From NCBI GenBank assembly GCA_019635315.1, contig JAHBZT010000003.1, positions 186,001 to 250,000 of the forward strand: a DNA stretch of 64,000 nucleotides. The letters are read 5' to 3'. Source of the DNA: Rubrivivax sp. (GTDB lineage Bacteria; Pseudomonadota; Gammaproteobacteria; Burkholderiales; Burkholderiaceae_C). The position numbers and the translations under genes are program-made. This document shows positions 1 through 9,692 of the stretch, in pieces. The notes under the pieces are model-generated. The model saw only the letters and a list, made by a program, of their open reading frames with translations, had not been told where the DNA came from and made no database searches. Each line of letters opens with the position of its first letter. Position 1 is the stretch's first letter.

Positions 1-1440
1 GCGCTGGCCGGGCACCTGGTCTGGCTGCACGATGCGCGCGAAGGCGCGGCCGCGGCGGCGCGAGACAAGCTGGCGGCCACCTTCGACGGCCTCGTCGCCA
101 AGGGCCGGCTGGAGGCGGCCACCGCGCAGGCGGCGCTGGCGCGCATCGTGCCGGTGGCCGCGCTGGCCGAGGCCGCGGACGCGCGCGTGGTCGTCGAGGC
201 CATCGTCGAGGACCTGGCGGCCAAGCGCGCGCTGTTCGCGGCGCTGGAGGACCTGCTCGCCCCCGACGCAGTGCTGGCCAGCAATACCAGCTCGATCAGC
301 ATCACCGCCATCGCCGGCGGACTGAAGCACCCCGCGCGCGTGGTCGGCATGCACTTCTTCAACCCGGTGCCGCTGATGAAGCTGGTGGAGGTGGTCAGCG
401 GCCTGCAGAGCGATCGCGAGGTCGCCGACGCCGTCTTCGAGCTCGCGCGCGCCTGGGGCAAGGTGCCGGTGCATGCGAAGAGCACGCCGGGCTTCATCGT
501 CAACCGCATCGCGCGGCCCTACTACGCCGAGACGCTGGCGCTGCTGCAGGAGCAGGCGGCACCGCCCGCGGTGCTGGACGCCTGCCTGAAGGCCGCGGGC
601 TTTCGCATGGGGCCCTGCGAGCTGATGGACCTGATCGGCCACGACACCAATTTCGCGGTCACGAACTCGGTCTACGAGGCCAACTTCTACGACAAGCGCT
701 ACCAGCCCAGCGGCCTGCAGCGCGAGATGGTCGCCGGCGGCCTGCTGGGCCGCAAGAGCGGGCGCGGCTTCTACGCCTACCCGGATGGCGTGCCCGCGCT
801 GCCGGTGCCGGTGGTCGACGCGCCGACCACCGCGGGCGCCGTGACGGTGCACGGCACGGGCGCCATCGCCGACGCGCTGGAGGCCGCGGCCACCGCCGCG
901 CTGGCGCCGCAGGGATGGGGTCCGGCGCGCGTGACCGACAGCGGCTGGTGCGGCCTGGAGGTCGACGGTGCGCGCCTCGTGCTGACCGACGGCCGGCCGG
1001 CCTGGCGCGTTGCCGCCGAGTCCGGCATCGCCGACATCGCGGTCTTCGACCGGCCCGTCGTGCTGCCCGCGGCGCCGGGCAGCGCGCTGGCGCTGGCCCT
1101 GAATGCCGGCGCGTCGCCGGCCTGGAAGGCGCAAGCCGCCGCGTGGCTGCATGCGCTGGGCTTCACGCCGCTGCCGCTGGCCGATGCGCCGGGGCTGGTC
1201 GTCGCGCGCACGCTGGCGATGCTGGTCAACGAGGCCAGCGACGCGGTGCTGCAGGGCGTGTGCAGCGAAGACGGCGCCGACAGCGCGATGAAGCTGGGCG
1301 TCAACTGGCCCGCCGGTCCCTTCGAGTGGCTGCGCGCCTGGGGCCGCGAAGGCGTCGTCGGCGTGCTGCGTGCGCTGGACGAGGAGGTCCGCGGCGAACG
1401 CTACCGCGTCAGCCCGCGGTTGCTTCGAAGCCAGGACTGA
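1..1440 (+). CDS. paaH: 3-hydroxyacyl-CoA dehydrogenase, PaaH/PaaC type (5' end outside window)
   Basis: Oxidises 3-hydroxyacyl-CoA to 3-oxoacyl-CoA with NAD+ in the cytoplasm, in beta-oxidation or the phenylacetate pathway. The frame is open from base 1, so about the first 15-20 residues, including the Rossmann GxGxxG, lie upstream. Visible residues are the SNTSSI segment (about residue 94), HFFNPVP with the catalytic His region (about 118), GFIVNRI, and a second C-terminal 3HCDH-like domain from about residue 400 (LARTLAMLVNEASD). A duplicated C-terminal domain and about 500 residues in total fit the PaaC/PaaH family better than short HbdA enzymes. No other paa genes are visible, so the pathway is not fixed; the symbol is a family-level call. 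Confidence 0.85.
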   Translation, partial: ALAGHLVWLHDAREGAAAAARDKLAATFDGLVAKGRLEAATAQAALARIVPVAALAEAADARVVVEAIVEDLAAKRALFAALEDLLAPDAVLASNTSSISITAIAGGLKHPARVVGMHFFNPVPLMKLVEVVSGLQSDREVADAVFELARAWGKVPVHAKSTPGFIVNRIARPYYAETLALLQEQAAPPAVLDACLKAAGFRMGPCELMDLIGHDTNFAVTNSVYEANFYDKRYQPSGLQREMVAGGLLGRKSGRGFYAYPDGVPALPVPVVDAPTTAGAVTVHGTGAIADALEAAATAALAPQGWGPARVTDSGWCGLEVDGARLVLTDGRPAWRVAAESGIADIAVFDRPVVLPAAPGSALALALNAGASPAWKAQAAAWLHALGFTPLPLADAPGLVVARTLAMLVNEASDAVLQGVCSEDGADSAMKLGVNWPAGPFEWLRAWGREGVVGVLRALDEEVRGERYRVSPRLLRSQD

Positions 1441-1520
1441 GCGCAGGAGTCCGCCGATATCGGACCGGTGTCGGCACCTCGCGGAAGCCCGTGGCGGCTC
1501 GCTGCGCGTGCTTGCCGACA

Positions 1521-2060
1521 TCGGCGCAGCGAATCCGTGTGGGGGCAGCCCGCAGCGCCCAGTGTCCGGCAGTCGGCGCTGCGCGCCGACTGCCCTGCGA
1601 TGCTCGAACGCTTGGCCCGCCGCCAACTCACTTCGCTCACTTCGTTCGCTGCGTTCGGACATCGGCGGCGAGTCAGTCTTGAAGGCGCGCTGCGCGCGCG
1701 GCAAGGAGCCCTGCGCTTCTCGGCGCCTCCCATGGGCGCCGCGGGCTGCCCCCACGCGGCTTCGCGACACGGTGGTGGCGTTCCACCAGGTCGCATGCCA
1801 CCGTCGGTGGCTCTCGCGCCAGGCGGTACCCGCTGCCGGCGATGTGTGAAGCGCCGAGCAGCGCAGCTTCGGGGTCGGCGCGCACGCAGTGCGCGCCTCC
1901 ACATCTGACTCGCCGCCGGTGTCCGAACGGAGCGAGCGCAGCGAGCGAAGTGAGTTGGGCGGCGCGACCCCGAAGCGAGCAGCGCAGGGCAGTCGACGCC
2001 GAAGGCGTCGACCGCGAAACCCTGAGCCGGCAGCGGGTGCCGCCTGGCGCGACGCGCAGG
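1521..2060. repeat. Dispersed intergenic repeat, copy 1 (540 bp)
   Basis: This block matches 13388-13927 at a constant offset of 11867 bases with no gaps. I counted about 38 mismatches in 540 positions, roughly 93% identity. It carries a long internal inverted repeat: arms near 1620-1676 and 1905-1962, with weaker pairing out to about 1581 and 2001. Each arm contains a run of near 7-8-bp units built on gagcg(a/c)a. It fills most of the 780-bp gap (1441-2220) between the dehydrogenase and putA. Short frames in it give low-complexity Ser-Glu-Arg-rich peptides and are not believable genes. Confidence 0.9.
1620..1962. repeat. Inverted-repeat arms inside repeat copy 1
   Basis: The segment 1620-1676 is nearly the reverse complement of 1905-1962, with a few mismatches, and encloses about 228 bp. 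The same structure is present in copy 2 (about 13487-13543 and 13772-13829). It could form a large cruciform or mark the ends of a small non-autonomous element. No transposase or clear target-site duplication was found. Confidence 0.75.
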
Positions 2061-2220
2061 TGCTCGCACACCGATTGACGCGTGCCTACGGACCGAACGA
2101 CCGCAAGGCGCCGAACGCCACCACTCGCGCGTCGACGCCCTGCAGCCCCGCTGCGCTCGTTGCGGCCCACGAGGTCGCGTCGAAGCGGGCCATGCGGGGA
2201 AGGCCCCGGACGCCCGGGCT

Positions 2221-5200
2221 TCACCCCATCGTCATCAGCGCCGCATTGCCGCCCGCCGCCGCGGTGTTGGTGCTGAGGCTCTGCTCGTGCATCAGCGCGC
2301 TGAGGTCGTACAGCGCGCCGGCGGCGATGTCGGCGCTGGACAGGCTCTCGACGCGCACCAGCGGGCCGGCGCCGGCCGCCAGCGCGGGCAGCAGCGCGCG
2401 CAGCGCGTCGCCGTCGCCTTCGAACAGCAGCGCGCTGGCGCCTTCGGCGGCCCCGGCGTCGTCGACGAGCAGCGCACGCGCGTCCGCCGGCAGCGCGGCA
2501 CGCAGCGCCGTAGCGCCGTCGAAGCCGGCCTGCAGCGCGAGCCGGTTGCCGGTGGCCAGCGCGGCCGCAATCTGCACCAGCGCCCCCAGCGGCGTGGCCG
2601 CGATGCCGCGCACCGTGCCGCGCGGCAGCAGCCGGTAGCGGTTGCTCTCGCCGGTGGGGCCGGGCAAGGTCCATTCGCGGCCGAGCACGCTGGCCGCGGC
2701 GCAGGCCTCGCAGGCTGCCGCGGCGATCGTGCAGGCCGAAGCGTCGAGGCCGGGGATCGGTGGCGACGCCTTCAGCGCCGCCGCCAGCGTGCGCAGCGCC
2801 TTCAGCGACGGCGCATCGACGGCGCCCGCCGTCGCGCTGCCCGCTGCGCCCACCGTGCCCACGGTGCCCACCGTGCCCGGCACCGACAGCGCCGCCAGCG
2901 AGCGCCGTCCCGCCGCCGCGTCGCCGGACGGCTGCAGCAGCCGGTGCAGCGCCAGCGGCCCGCCGGCCTTGGGCCCGGTGCCCGAGAGCCCCATGCCGCC
3001 GAAGGGCTGCACGCCGACGACGGCGCCGATGACGTTGCGGTTGACGTACAGGTTGCCGGCGTGGATGCGCCCGGCCAGCATCGCGATGGTCTCGTCGATG
3101 CGGCTGTGCACGCCGAAGGTCAGGCCGTAGCCGCTGGCGTTGATGGCGTCGACCAGCGACGGCAGTTCGTCGCGCCGCCAGCGCACCATGTGCAGCACGG
3201 GGCCGAAGACCTCGCGCTTCAGGCGCCGCGCATCGTCGAGCTCGATCAGCGTCGGCGGCACGAAGTGGCCGTGGCCGCCGGCGCTGTCCCGCGCTGCACG
3301 CGTGACCGTCATGCCGGCGGCCCGCATCGCCTCGACATGGCGCTCGATGCCGGCGCGCGCCGCCTCGTCGATGACCGGTCCGACATCGCTGGCCAGGTGG
3401 TCGGGCGGGCCCAGCACCAGCTCCTGCATCGCCGCCTTCAGCATCGCCAGCACGCGCTCGGCGCCGTCGTCCTGCAGGCACAGCAGGCGCAGCGCCGAAC
3501 AGCGCTGGCCCGCCGAGTCGAAGGCCGAGGCGATCACGTCGGCCACCACCTGCTCGGCCAGCGCCGACGAGTCGACGACCATCGCGTTGATGCCGCCGGT
3601 CTCGGCGACCAGCGGGATGGGCCGACCCTGCGGGCTGAGCCGCTGCGCCAGTGCGCCGGCGATCAGCCGCGCGACCTCGGTCGAGCCGGTGAACATCACG
3701 CCGGCGACCTGCGGCTGCGCCACCAGCGCGGCACCGACCGTCTCGCCGTCGCCCGGCAGCAGCTGCAGCGCGTCGTGCGGCACGCCGGCCTCGTGCAGCA
3801 GCGCGACCATCTGCGCCGCGATCAGCGGCGTCTGCTCGGCCGGCTTGGCCAGCACCACGTTGCCGGCGGCCAGCGCGGCGGCGACCTGGCCGCAGAAGAT
3901 GGCCAGCGGGAAGTTCCACGGGCTGATGCAGGCCACCACGCCCAGCGGCCGGTGGCTGTCGTTGTCGAAGGACGCTTCGACCTGCGCGGCGTCGTAGCGC
4001 AGGAAGTCGACCGCCTCGCGCACCTCGGCCACGGCATTGGGCAGGCTCTTGCCGGCCTCGCGCACGATCAGGCCCAGCAGGCCGTGCTGGCGCTGCTCCA
4101 GCAGGTCGGCGGCACGCCGCAGCGCGGCGGCGCGCTCGGCCGGCGGCGTGGCCTGCCAGATCGGCAGCGCGGCCGCGGCGCGCACCGCGGCCTCGCCGAC
4201 CAGCGCCGCCGTGGCCGGGCGCACCCAGCCGACGAGGTCGCGCGCGTCGGCCGGGTTCGTCACCGGCTGCCAGCCGGCGGCGGCCGATGGTGCCGCGCTG
4301 GCCCGCGGGTCCACCGTCGCCGCCGCGCGTTGCGGCTGCTGCGTGCTCTTCAGCAGCGCGGCGGCCAGCGACGCCAGCTGCTGCTCGTGCGCGAGGTTGA
4401 GCCCCGCCGAGTTCAGCCGCGACCACGGCCCGGCGTCGGCATACAACTGGCGCGGCAGCGGGATGCGCGGGTGCGGCGCGCCGGCCACGCCGGTCTCGTG
4501 CTCGATCGCCAGCGCCTGCTCCACCGGGTCGGCCACCAGCTCGGCCACCGGCACCGCCGGGTCGCCGATGCGGTTGACGAAGGAGGTGTTGGCGCCGTTC
4601 TCCAGCAGCCGCCGCACCAGGTAGGCCAGCAGCGTCTCGTGCGTGCCCACCGGCGCGTAGATGCGGCAGGGCCGGGCCAGCCCGCCTTCGGCCACCGGCG
4701 CCACGACCTGCTCGTACAGCGCTTCGCCCATGCCGTGCAGGCACTGGAATTCGTACTGGCCGGCGTAGTAGTTGGCGCCGGCCAGCTCGTGCAGGCTGGC
4801 CACCGTCTGCGCGTTGTGCGTGGCGAACTGCGGGTAGACGGCGTCGGGTGCGGCCAGCAGGCGGCGCGCGCAGGCCAGGTAGGCCACGTCGGTGTGCACC
4901 TTGCGCGTATAGACCGGGTAGCCGTCCAGGCCGTCCAGCTGCGCGCGCTTGATCTCGCTGTCCCAGTAGGCGCCCTTGACCAGGCGCACCATCAGGCGGT
5001 GGCCGCTGCGCCGCGCCAGGTCGACGAGCCAGTCGATCACGTAGGGGCAGCGCTTGGAGTAAGCCTGCACGACGAAGCCGATGCCGTTCCAGCCCTTCAG
5101 CCGCGGGTCGAAGGCCAGCGCCTCCAGCAGGTCCAGCGACAGCTCCAGGCGGTCGGCCTCCTCGGCGTCGATGTTGAGGCCGATGTCGTACCGGCGCGCC

Positions 5201-6285
5201 AGCAGCAGCAGCTGGGTCAGCCGCGGCAGCAGCTCGGCCATCACGCGATCGCGCTGGGCGCGGCTGTAGCGCGGGTGCAGCGCCGACAGCTTCACCGAGA
5301 TGCCGGGCCCCTCGAAGATGCCGCGGCCATGGCTGGCGCGGCCGATCGCGTGGATGGCCTGCTCGTAGGCCGCCAGGTAGCGCGCCGCGTCGGCCTCGGT
5401 GGCGGCGGCCTCGCCCAGCATGTCGTAGCTGTAGCGGAAGCCCTTGCGTTCCCAGGCCCGGCTGTTGGCCAGCGCCTCGCCGATGGTCTGGCCGGTGACG
5501 AACTGCTCGCCCATCAGCTTCATCGCGCGGTGCACGCCCTGGCGGATCAGCGGCTCGCCGCCCTTGCCGATCAGCCTGGTGAGCGCATTGGCCAGGTTCT
5601 TCTCGCTGGCGGTGGCGGTCAGCTTGCCGGTCAGCATCAGGCCCCAGACCGCGGCATTGACGAACAGGCTGGGCGAGTGGCCCAGGTGGGCCTGCCAGTC
5701 GCCGCGGCTGATCTTGTCGCGGATCAGCGCGTCGCGCGTCGGGTTGTCCGGGATGCGCAGCAGCGCCTCGGCCAGGCACATCAGCGCCACGCCTTCCTGG
5801 CTGGAGAGGCTGAATTCCTGCACCAGCGCCTCCACGCCGCCGGCACCGGCGGCGCGGCGCGCGCGCAGGCCGTCGACGAGCCGGGTGGCGCGCTCGCGGA
5901 TGCGCTCGCGCTGCGCCGGATCGGCCACGTTGGCGGCGCGCAGCAGCGCGGGCAGGCACTCGGGCTCCGGGCGGTGCCAGGCGGCGGTGATGGCGGCGCG
6001 CAGGTCGCTCTGCGGCAGCACGGCCTGGGCAAACTCCAGGAAGGGCTGCGGCGCGGCGGGCGTGGCGGTCGCGGCGACGGGCTCGTCGTTCGCCTCGCCT
6101 TCGCCGGACGCGGGTTCGACCAGGGTTGCACCGGGTTGCACCTGACCACGCTCGACCGCCTCGACCATCTGCAGCACCGCCTGCTTGATCAGCCAGTGCG
6201 GGGTGCGGCCCAGCGACTGCGCGGCCTCGCGGACACGTTCGCGCAGTGCCTCGTCCATCTTGACGCCCAGGGTGACGGCGGCCAT
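2221..6285 (-). CDS. putA: Trifunctional PutA: RHH repressor / proline dehydrogenase / P5C dehydrogenase
   Basis: Oxidises proline to glutamate at the membrane in two steps (FAD-dependent PRODH, then NAD-dependent P5CDH) and represses its own promoter when not reducing quinone. The 1354-residue product is close to the length of E. coli PutA. Residues 1-47 form a ribbon-helix-helix domain ending in RTPHWLIKQAV, as in regulatory PutAs. The PRODH barrel shows VKLSALHPRY, KGAYWDSE (about 436) and LHGMGEALYEQV. The aldehyde dehydrogenase part has VAETGG with the general-base Glu (about 894) and GQRCSALR with the catalytic Cys (about 927). The start at 6285 was chosen because the RHH domain begins there; longer frames upstream are non-homologous. 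It is divergent from the ABC operon. Confidence 0.96.
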   Translation of the reverse strand: MAAVTLGVKMDEALRERVREAAQSLGRTPHWLIKQAVLQMVEAVERGQVQPGATLVEPASGEGEANDEPVAATATPAAPQPFLEFAQAVLPQSDLRAAITAAWHRPEPECLPALLRAANVADPAQRERIRERATRLVDGLRARRAAGAGGVEALVQEFSLSSQEGVALMCLAEALLRIPDNPTRDALIRDKISRGDWQAHLGHSPSLFVNAAVWGLMLTGKLTATASEKNLANALTRLIGKGGEPLIRQGVHRAMKLMGEQFVTGQTIGEALANSRAWERKGFRYSYDMLGEAAATEADAARYLAAYEQAIHAIGRASHGRGIFEGPGISVKLSALHPRYSRAQRDRVMAELLPRLTQLLLLARRYDIGLNIDAEEADRLELSLDLLEALAFDPRLKGWNGIGFVVQAYSKRCPYVIDWLVDLARRSGHRLMVRLVKGAYWDSEIKRAQLDGLDGYPVYTRKVHTDVAYLACARRLLAAPDAVYPQFATHNAQTVASLHELAGANYYAGQYEFQCLHGMGEALYEQVVAPVAEGGLARPCRIYAPVGTHETLLAYLVRRLLENGANTSFVNRIGDPAVPVAELVADPVEQALAIEHETGVAGAPHPRIPLPRQLYADAGPWSRLNSAGLNLAHEQQLASLAAALLKSTQQPQRAAATVDPRASAAPSAAAGWQPVTNPADARDLVGWVRPATAALVGEAAVRAAAALPIWQATPPAERAAALRRAADLLEQRQHGLLGLIVREAGKSLPNAVAEVREAVDFLRYDAAQVEASFDNDSHRPLGVVACISPWNFPLAIFCGQVAAALAAGNVVLAKPAEQTPLIAAQMVALLHEAGVPHDALQLLPGDGETVGAALVAQPQVAGVMFTGSTEVARLIAGALAQRLSPQGRPIPLVAETGGINAMVVDSSALAEQVVADVIASAFDSAGQRCSALRLLCLQDDGAERVLAMLKAAMQELVLGPPDHLASDVGPVIDEAARAGIERHVEAMRAAGMTVTRAARDSAGGHGHFVPPTLIELDDARRLKREVFGPVLHMVRWRRDELPSLVDAINASGYGLTFGVHSRIDETIAMLAGRIHAGNLYVNRNVIGAVVGVQPFGGMGLSGTGPKAGGPLALHRLLQPSGDAAAGRRSLAALSVPGTVGTVGTVGAAGSATAGAVDAPSLKALRTLAAALKASPPIPGLDASACTIAAAACEACAAASVLGREWTLPGPTGESNRYRLLPRGTVRGIAATPLGALVQIAAALATGNRLALQAGFDGATALRAALPADARALLVDDAGAAEGASALLFEGDGDALRALLPALAAGAGPLVRVESLSSADIAAGALYDLSALMHEQSLSTNTAAAGGNAALMTMG
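6125..6140 (+). promoter_or_regulatory. Paired GTTGCA motifs, candidate PutA operator inside putA
   Basis: GTTGCA occurs at 6125-6130 and again at 6135-6140, exactly one helical turn apart, within the 5' coding part of putA. A third copy lies on the other strand at 6330-6335 in the putA upstream gap. GTTGCA is the core bound by the RHH domain of E. coli PutA (established knowledge). That these sites bind this PutA is inference. Confidence 0.4.
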
Positions 6286-6329
6286 GCTCGAGGCTCCGGC
6301 GAAGTTGGGGTGGCGCCGATTCTCGAAGG

Positions 6330-6359
6330 TGCAACCCGTCAGATGCAAAGGGTTAACCC
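6330..6359. promoter_or_regulatory. putA upstream region: GTTGCA site and perfect GGGTTAACCC palindrome
   Basis: The 180-bp divergent gap between putA and the ABC ATPase gene holds a minus-strand GTTGCA (6330-6335) and a perfect 10-bp palindrome at 6350-6359. With the two coding-region sites these make a plausible autoregulatory operator for putA. A regulator for the palindrome is not identifiable from sequence. Confidence 0.4.
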
Positions 6360-6465
6360 GCTGATCGGCGCCCTGTTTGTCGACCCGGCTTGATCGGCGG
6401 CAAGCCCGCAGGCCTCCGCCTTGACCAGAATGCGCCGGCCCGCCGCCCCTGCGGGACGCCCTGCC

Positions 6466-7179
<714 letters not shown>

Positions 7180-7202
7180 AGCGGCGTCGAGACCGTGCGT
7201 CT

Positions 7203-7260
7203 TCGCCGCCGGGCTCGACCCCCCTCGGGGGGCGGGCCGGGCCGCTGGCCCGGACCTGGG
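7203..7260 (+). other. GC-rich hairpin between ATPase and permease genes
   Basis: The 88-bp gap contains a run of six C and six G separated by two bases (about 7219-7232), able to fold as a tight stem. No T-tract follows, so it is not a classical terminator. It may tune relative expression of the ATPase and permease or stabilise the transcript. Confidence 0.35.
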
Positions 7261-7267
7261 GGTCGGC

Positions 7268-9652
7268 ATGAGGGCGCTGGACCGCAAGCTGCTGCGCGAC
7301 CTGCGGCTGATGTGGAGCCAGGCACTGACCATCGCGCTGGTGGTGGCCAGCGGCATCGGCGGCTTCCTGACCACGCTGTCGGCGGTGGACTCGATGGCGC
7401 TGGCGCGCGACCGCTTCTATGCCGAGGGCCGCTTCGCCGATGTCTTCGCCGGCGTCAAGCGCGCACCGCTGGCGCTGCTGCCGGCGCTGCGCGAACTGCC
7501 CGGCGTGGCCGAGGTGCAGCCCACGATCGAGCATGTCGTGCGCGCCGAGCTGGACGACAAGAGCGACCCTATCATCGCGCAGCTGATCGGCGTCGACGCG
7601 CGCGAGCCGCGGCAGATGAACCTGGTCGTCGTGCGGCGCGGGCCGGCCGGCGCGCAGCCGGTGCGCTCGCCCGGCCCGGCGCAGCCCGATGGCGCGCTGC
7701 CGGTGTGGGTGAGCGAGTCCTTCGCCGAGGCCCATGGCCTGAAGCCCGGCGCGCGGCTGTCGGCGCTGATCAACGGCAAGCGGCGGCCGCTGGTGCTGGC
7801 CGGCGTGGCGCTGTCGCCCGAGTACATCTTTGCCGGCATGTGGGGCATGCCGGACCAGCGCGGCTTCGGCGTCTTCTGGATCGACCGCGAGGCGCTGGCG
7901 GCGGCCTACGACATGACCGGCGCCTTCAACCGCGTGGCCGTCAAGCTGGCGCCGCAGGCCGACGAGCGCGCGGTCGTCGCCGCGCTGCAGCGCGTGCTGG
8001 AGCCCTATGGCGGGCGCGAGGCGCATGGCCGCAGCGACCAGGTCTCGCATTCGATGCTGGACAACGAGATCAAGGAACAGCAGGTGCTGGGCACCATGCT
8101 GCCGGCGATCTTCCTGGGCGTGGCGGCCTTCCTGCTGAACGTGGTCATCTCGCGCCTGGTGGCCACGCAGCGCGAGCAGATCGCGGCGCTGAAGGCGCTC
8201 GGCTACGCGAATGCGGCGATCGCCGCGCATTACCTGAAGCTGGTCGGCGTCATCGTCGCCATCGGCTTCGTGCTCGGACTGGGCCTGGGCAAGCTGCTGG
8301 GCATCGGCATGATGGGGCTGTATGCGGAGTTCTTCCGCTTCCCGCGCTTCGAGCATGCGCTGCCGCCGCCGCTGGTGCTGATCGCGCTGGCGCTGACCGC
8401 CGCCACCGCGGTGCTGGGCACGCTGAATGCCATCGCCGCCACCGTGCGGCTGGCGCCGGCCGAGGCCATGCGCCCGCCGGCGCCCGGCCACTACCGGCGC
8501 ACGCTGCTCGAGCGCCTGGGCGTGCAGCGGCTGGCGACCTCGCTGCGCATGATCCTGCGCAACATGGAGCGCCGGCCCTGGCGCAGCCTGCTGTCGGTCA
8601 CCGGCGTCGCCTTCGCGGTGGCCATCGTCGTGCTGGGCAACTTCTTCAAGGACGCGATCGGCTTCATCGTCGACTCGCAGTTCCGCGTGGCGATGCGCAA
8701 CGACGTCGCGGTGTGGACGCTGGAGCCGGTGTCCGGCCGCGCGCGCGAGGAACTGCTGCGCCTGCCCGGCGTGATGTCCGCCGAGTCCACGCGCTTCGTG
8801 CCGGTGGCCCTGGTCAACGGCCACCGGCGCGAACGCAGCCAGATCCGCGGCTACGAGGCGGTGCCCGAGCTGTACCGCATCATCGACGTGGCCAACCGCG
8901 CGACGAATCCCAGCGGCACCGGCCTCGTGCTGACCGACCGCCTGGCCGACAAGCTGGGCCTGCGCGTCGGCGACCTGGTGCGCGTGGAGGTGCTGGAAGG
9001 CCGTGCGCGCACGCTGCTGCTGCCGGTGGACGCCACGGTGCGCGAGATGATGGGCCTGAATGCCTACATGAACCGCGACGCGCTGAACCACGTGCTGGGC
9101 GACGGCGACCTGGCCAGCGGCTTCGCGCTGGCGCTGGCGCCGGGCAGCGAGGCCACGCTGCTGGACGCCACGCGCGAAATGCCGCGCGTGGCCGGCGCCT
9201 TCAGCAAGGCCTCGATGCTGCGCAACATGGAAGAGGTCAGCGCACGCAACATCCGCATCATGAGCACGGTGCTGACGATGTTCGCCGCCGTCATCGCGGT
9301 CGGCGTGGTCTACAACAATGCCCGCATCGCGCTCGCGGAGCGGGCCTGGGAACTGGCCAGCCTGCGCGTGCTGGGCTTCACGCGGGCCGAGGTCTCCGGG
9401 CTGCTGCTGGGCGAGCTGGCGATCTCGATCGCCGTCGCGCTGCCGCTGGGCATGGCGCTGGGCTGGGGGCTCGTGCACGCGCTGGTCGGCGCGTTGAAGA
9501 GCGACCAGTTCTTCTTCCCGGTGGTCATCTTGCCGGCCACCTATGCCTGGGCGGCGATCTGCATCGTCGCTGCCGGCATCGGCAGCGCGCTGGTGGTGCG
9601 CCGGCGCGTCGACCGGCTGGACATGGTGGCGGCGCTGAAGACGCGCGAGTAG
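7268..9652 (+). CDS. FtsX-family ABC permease, duplicated (MacB/LolC-like core)
   Basis: Inner-membrane permease of 794 residues working with the ATPase upstream. An N-terminal membrane helix (TIALVVASGIGGF) leads into a periplasmic domain. Three helices around residues 275-395 form the first FtsX module. A second periplasmic domain starts near residue 440 and is followed by a second helix set at about 660-785. The doubled FtsX arrangement is longer than DevC (about 385) or MacB permease parts and resembles large YbbP-like permeases. The start ATG at 7268 is the first before the conserved LRLMWSQALTIAL segment. Role: mechanotransmission or export of a lipid or small hydrophobic compound (inference). 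Confidence 0.88.
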   Translation: MRALDRKLLRDLRLMWSQALTIALVVASGIGGFLTTLSAVDSMALARDRFYAEGRFADVFAGVKRAPLALLPALRELPGVAEVQPTIEHVVRAELDDKSDPIIAQLIGVDAREPRQMNLVVVRRGPAGAQPVRSPGPAQPDGALPVWVSESFAEAHGLKPGARLSALINGKRRPLVLAGVALSPEYIFAGMWGMPDQRGFGVFWIDREALAAAYDMTGAFNRVAVKLAPQADERAVVAALQRVLEPYGGREAHGRSDQVSHSMLDNEIKEQQVLGTMLPAIFLGVAAFLLNVVISRLVATQREQIAALKALGYANAAIAAHYLKLVGVIVAIGFVLGLGLGKLLGIGMMGLYAEFFRFPRFEHALPPPLVLIALALTAATAVLGTLNAIAATVRLAPAEAMRPPAPGHYRRTLLERLGVQRLATSLRMILRNMERRPWRSLLSVTGVAFAVAIVVLGNFFKDAIGFIVDSQFRVAMRNDVAVWTLEPVSGRAREELLRLPGVMSAESTRFVPVALVNGHRRERSQIRGYEAVPELYRIIDVANRATNPSGTGLVLTDRLADKLGLRVGDLVRVEVLEGRARTLLLPVDATVREMMGLNAYMNRDALNHVLGDGDLASGFALALAPGSEATLLDATREMPRVAGAFSKASMLRNMEEVSARNIRIMSTVLTMFAAVIAVGVVYNNARIALAERAWELASLRVLGFTRAEVSGLLLGELAISIAVALPLGMALGWGLVHALVGALKSDQFFFPVVILPATYAWAAICIVAAGIGSALVVRRRVDRLDMVAALKTRE

Positions 9653-9692
9653 ATCGCGCCGCACGGGACGACAACAACAAGGAGCGCATGTC

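Noticed and set aside
1620-1962. CRISPR-like or IS-like interpretation of the internal repeats
   Set aside because: There are no regular spacers, no cas gene and no transposase. The arms are a single inverted pair.
1673-2078. Small frames with Ser-Glu-Arg repeats in the intergenic repeat
   Set aside because: They come from the gagcg(a/c)a units in both strands and have no ribosome binding site or homology I recognise. The same frames recur in copy 2.
2287-6393. Plus-strand open frame of about 1370 codons opposite putA
   Set aside because: It is antisense to putA, has no recognisable domain and its composition is that of a shadow frame.
7219-7232. Intrinsic terminator between the ABC ATPase and permease genes
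   Set aside because: The stem has a two-base loop and no T-tract, and the genes form a standard transporter operon.
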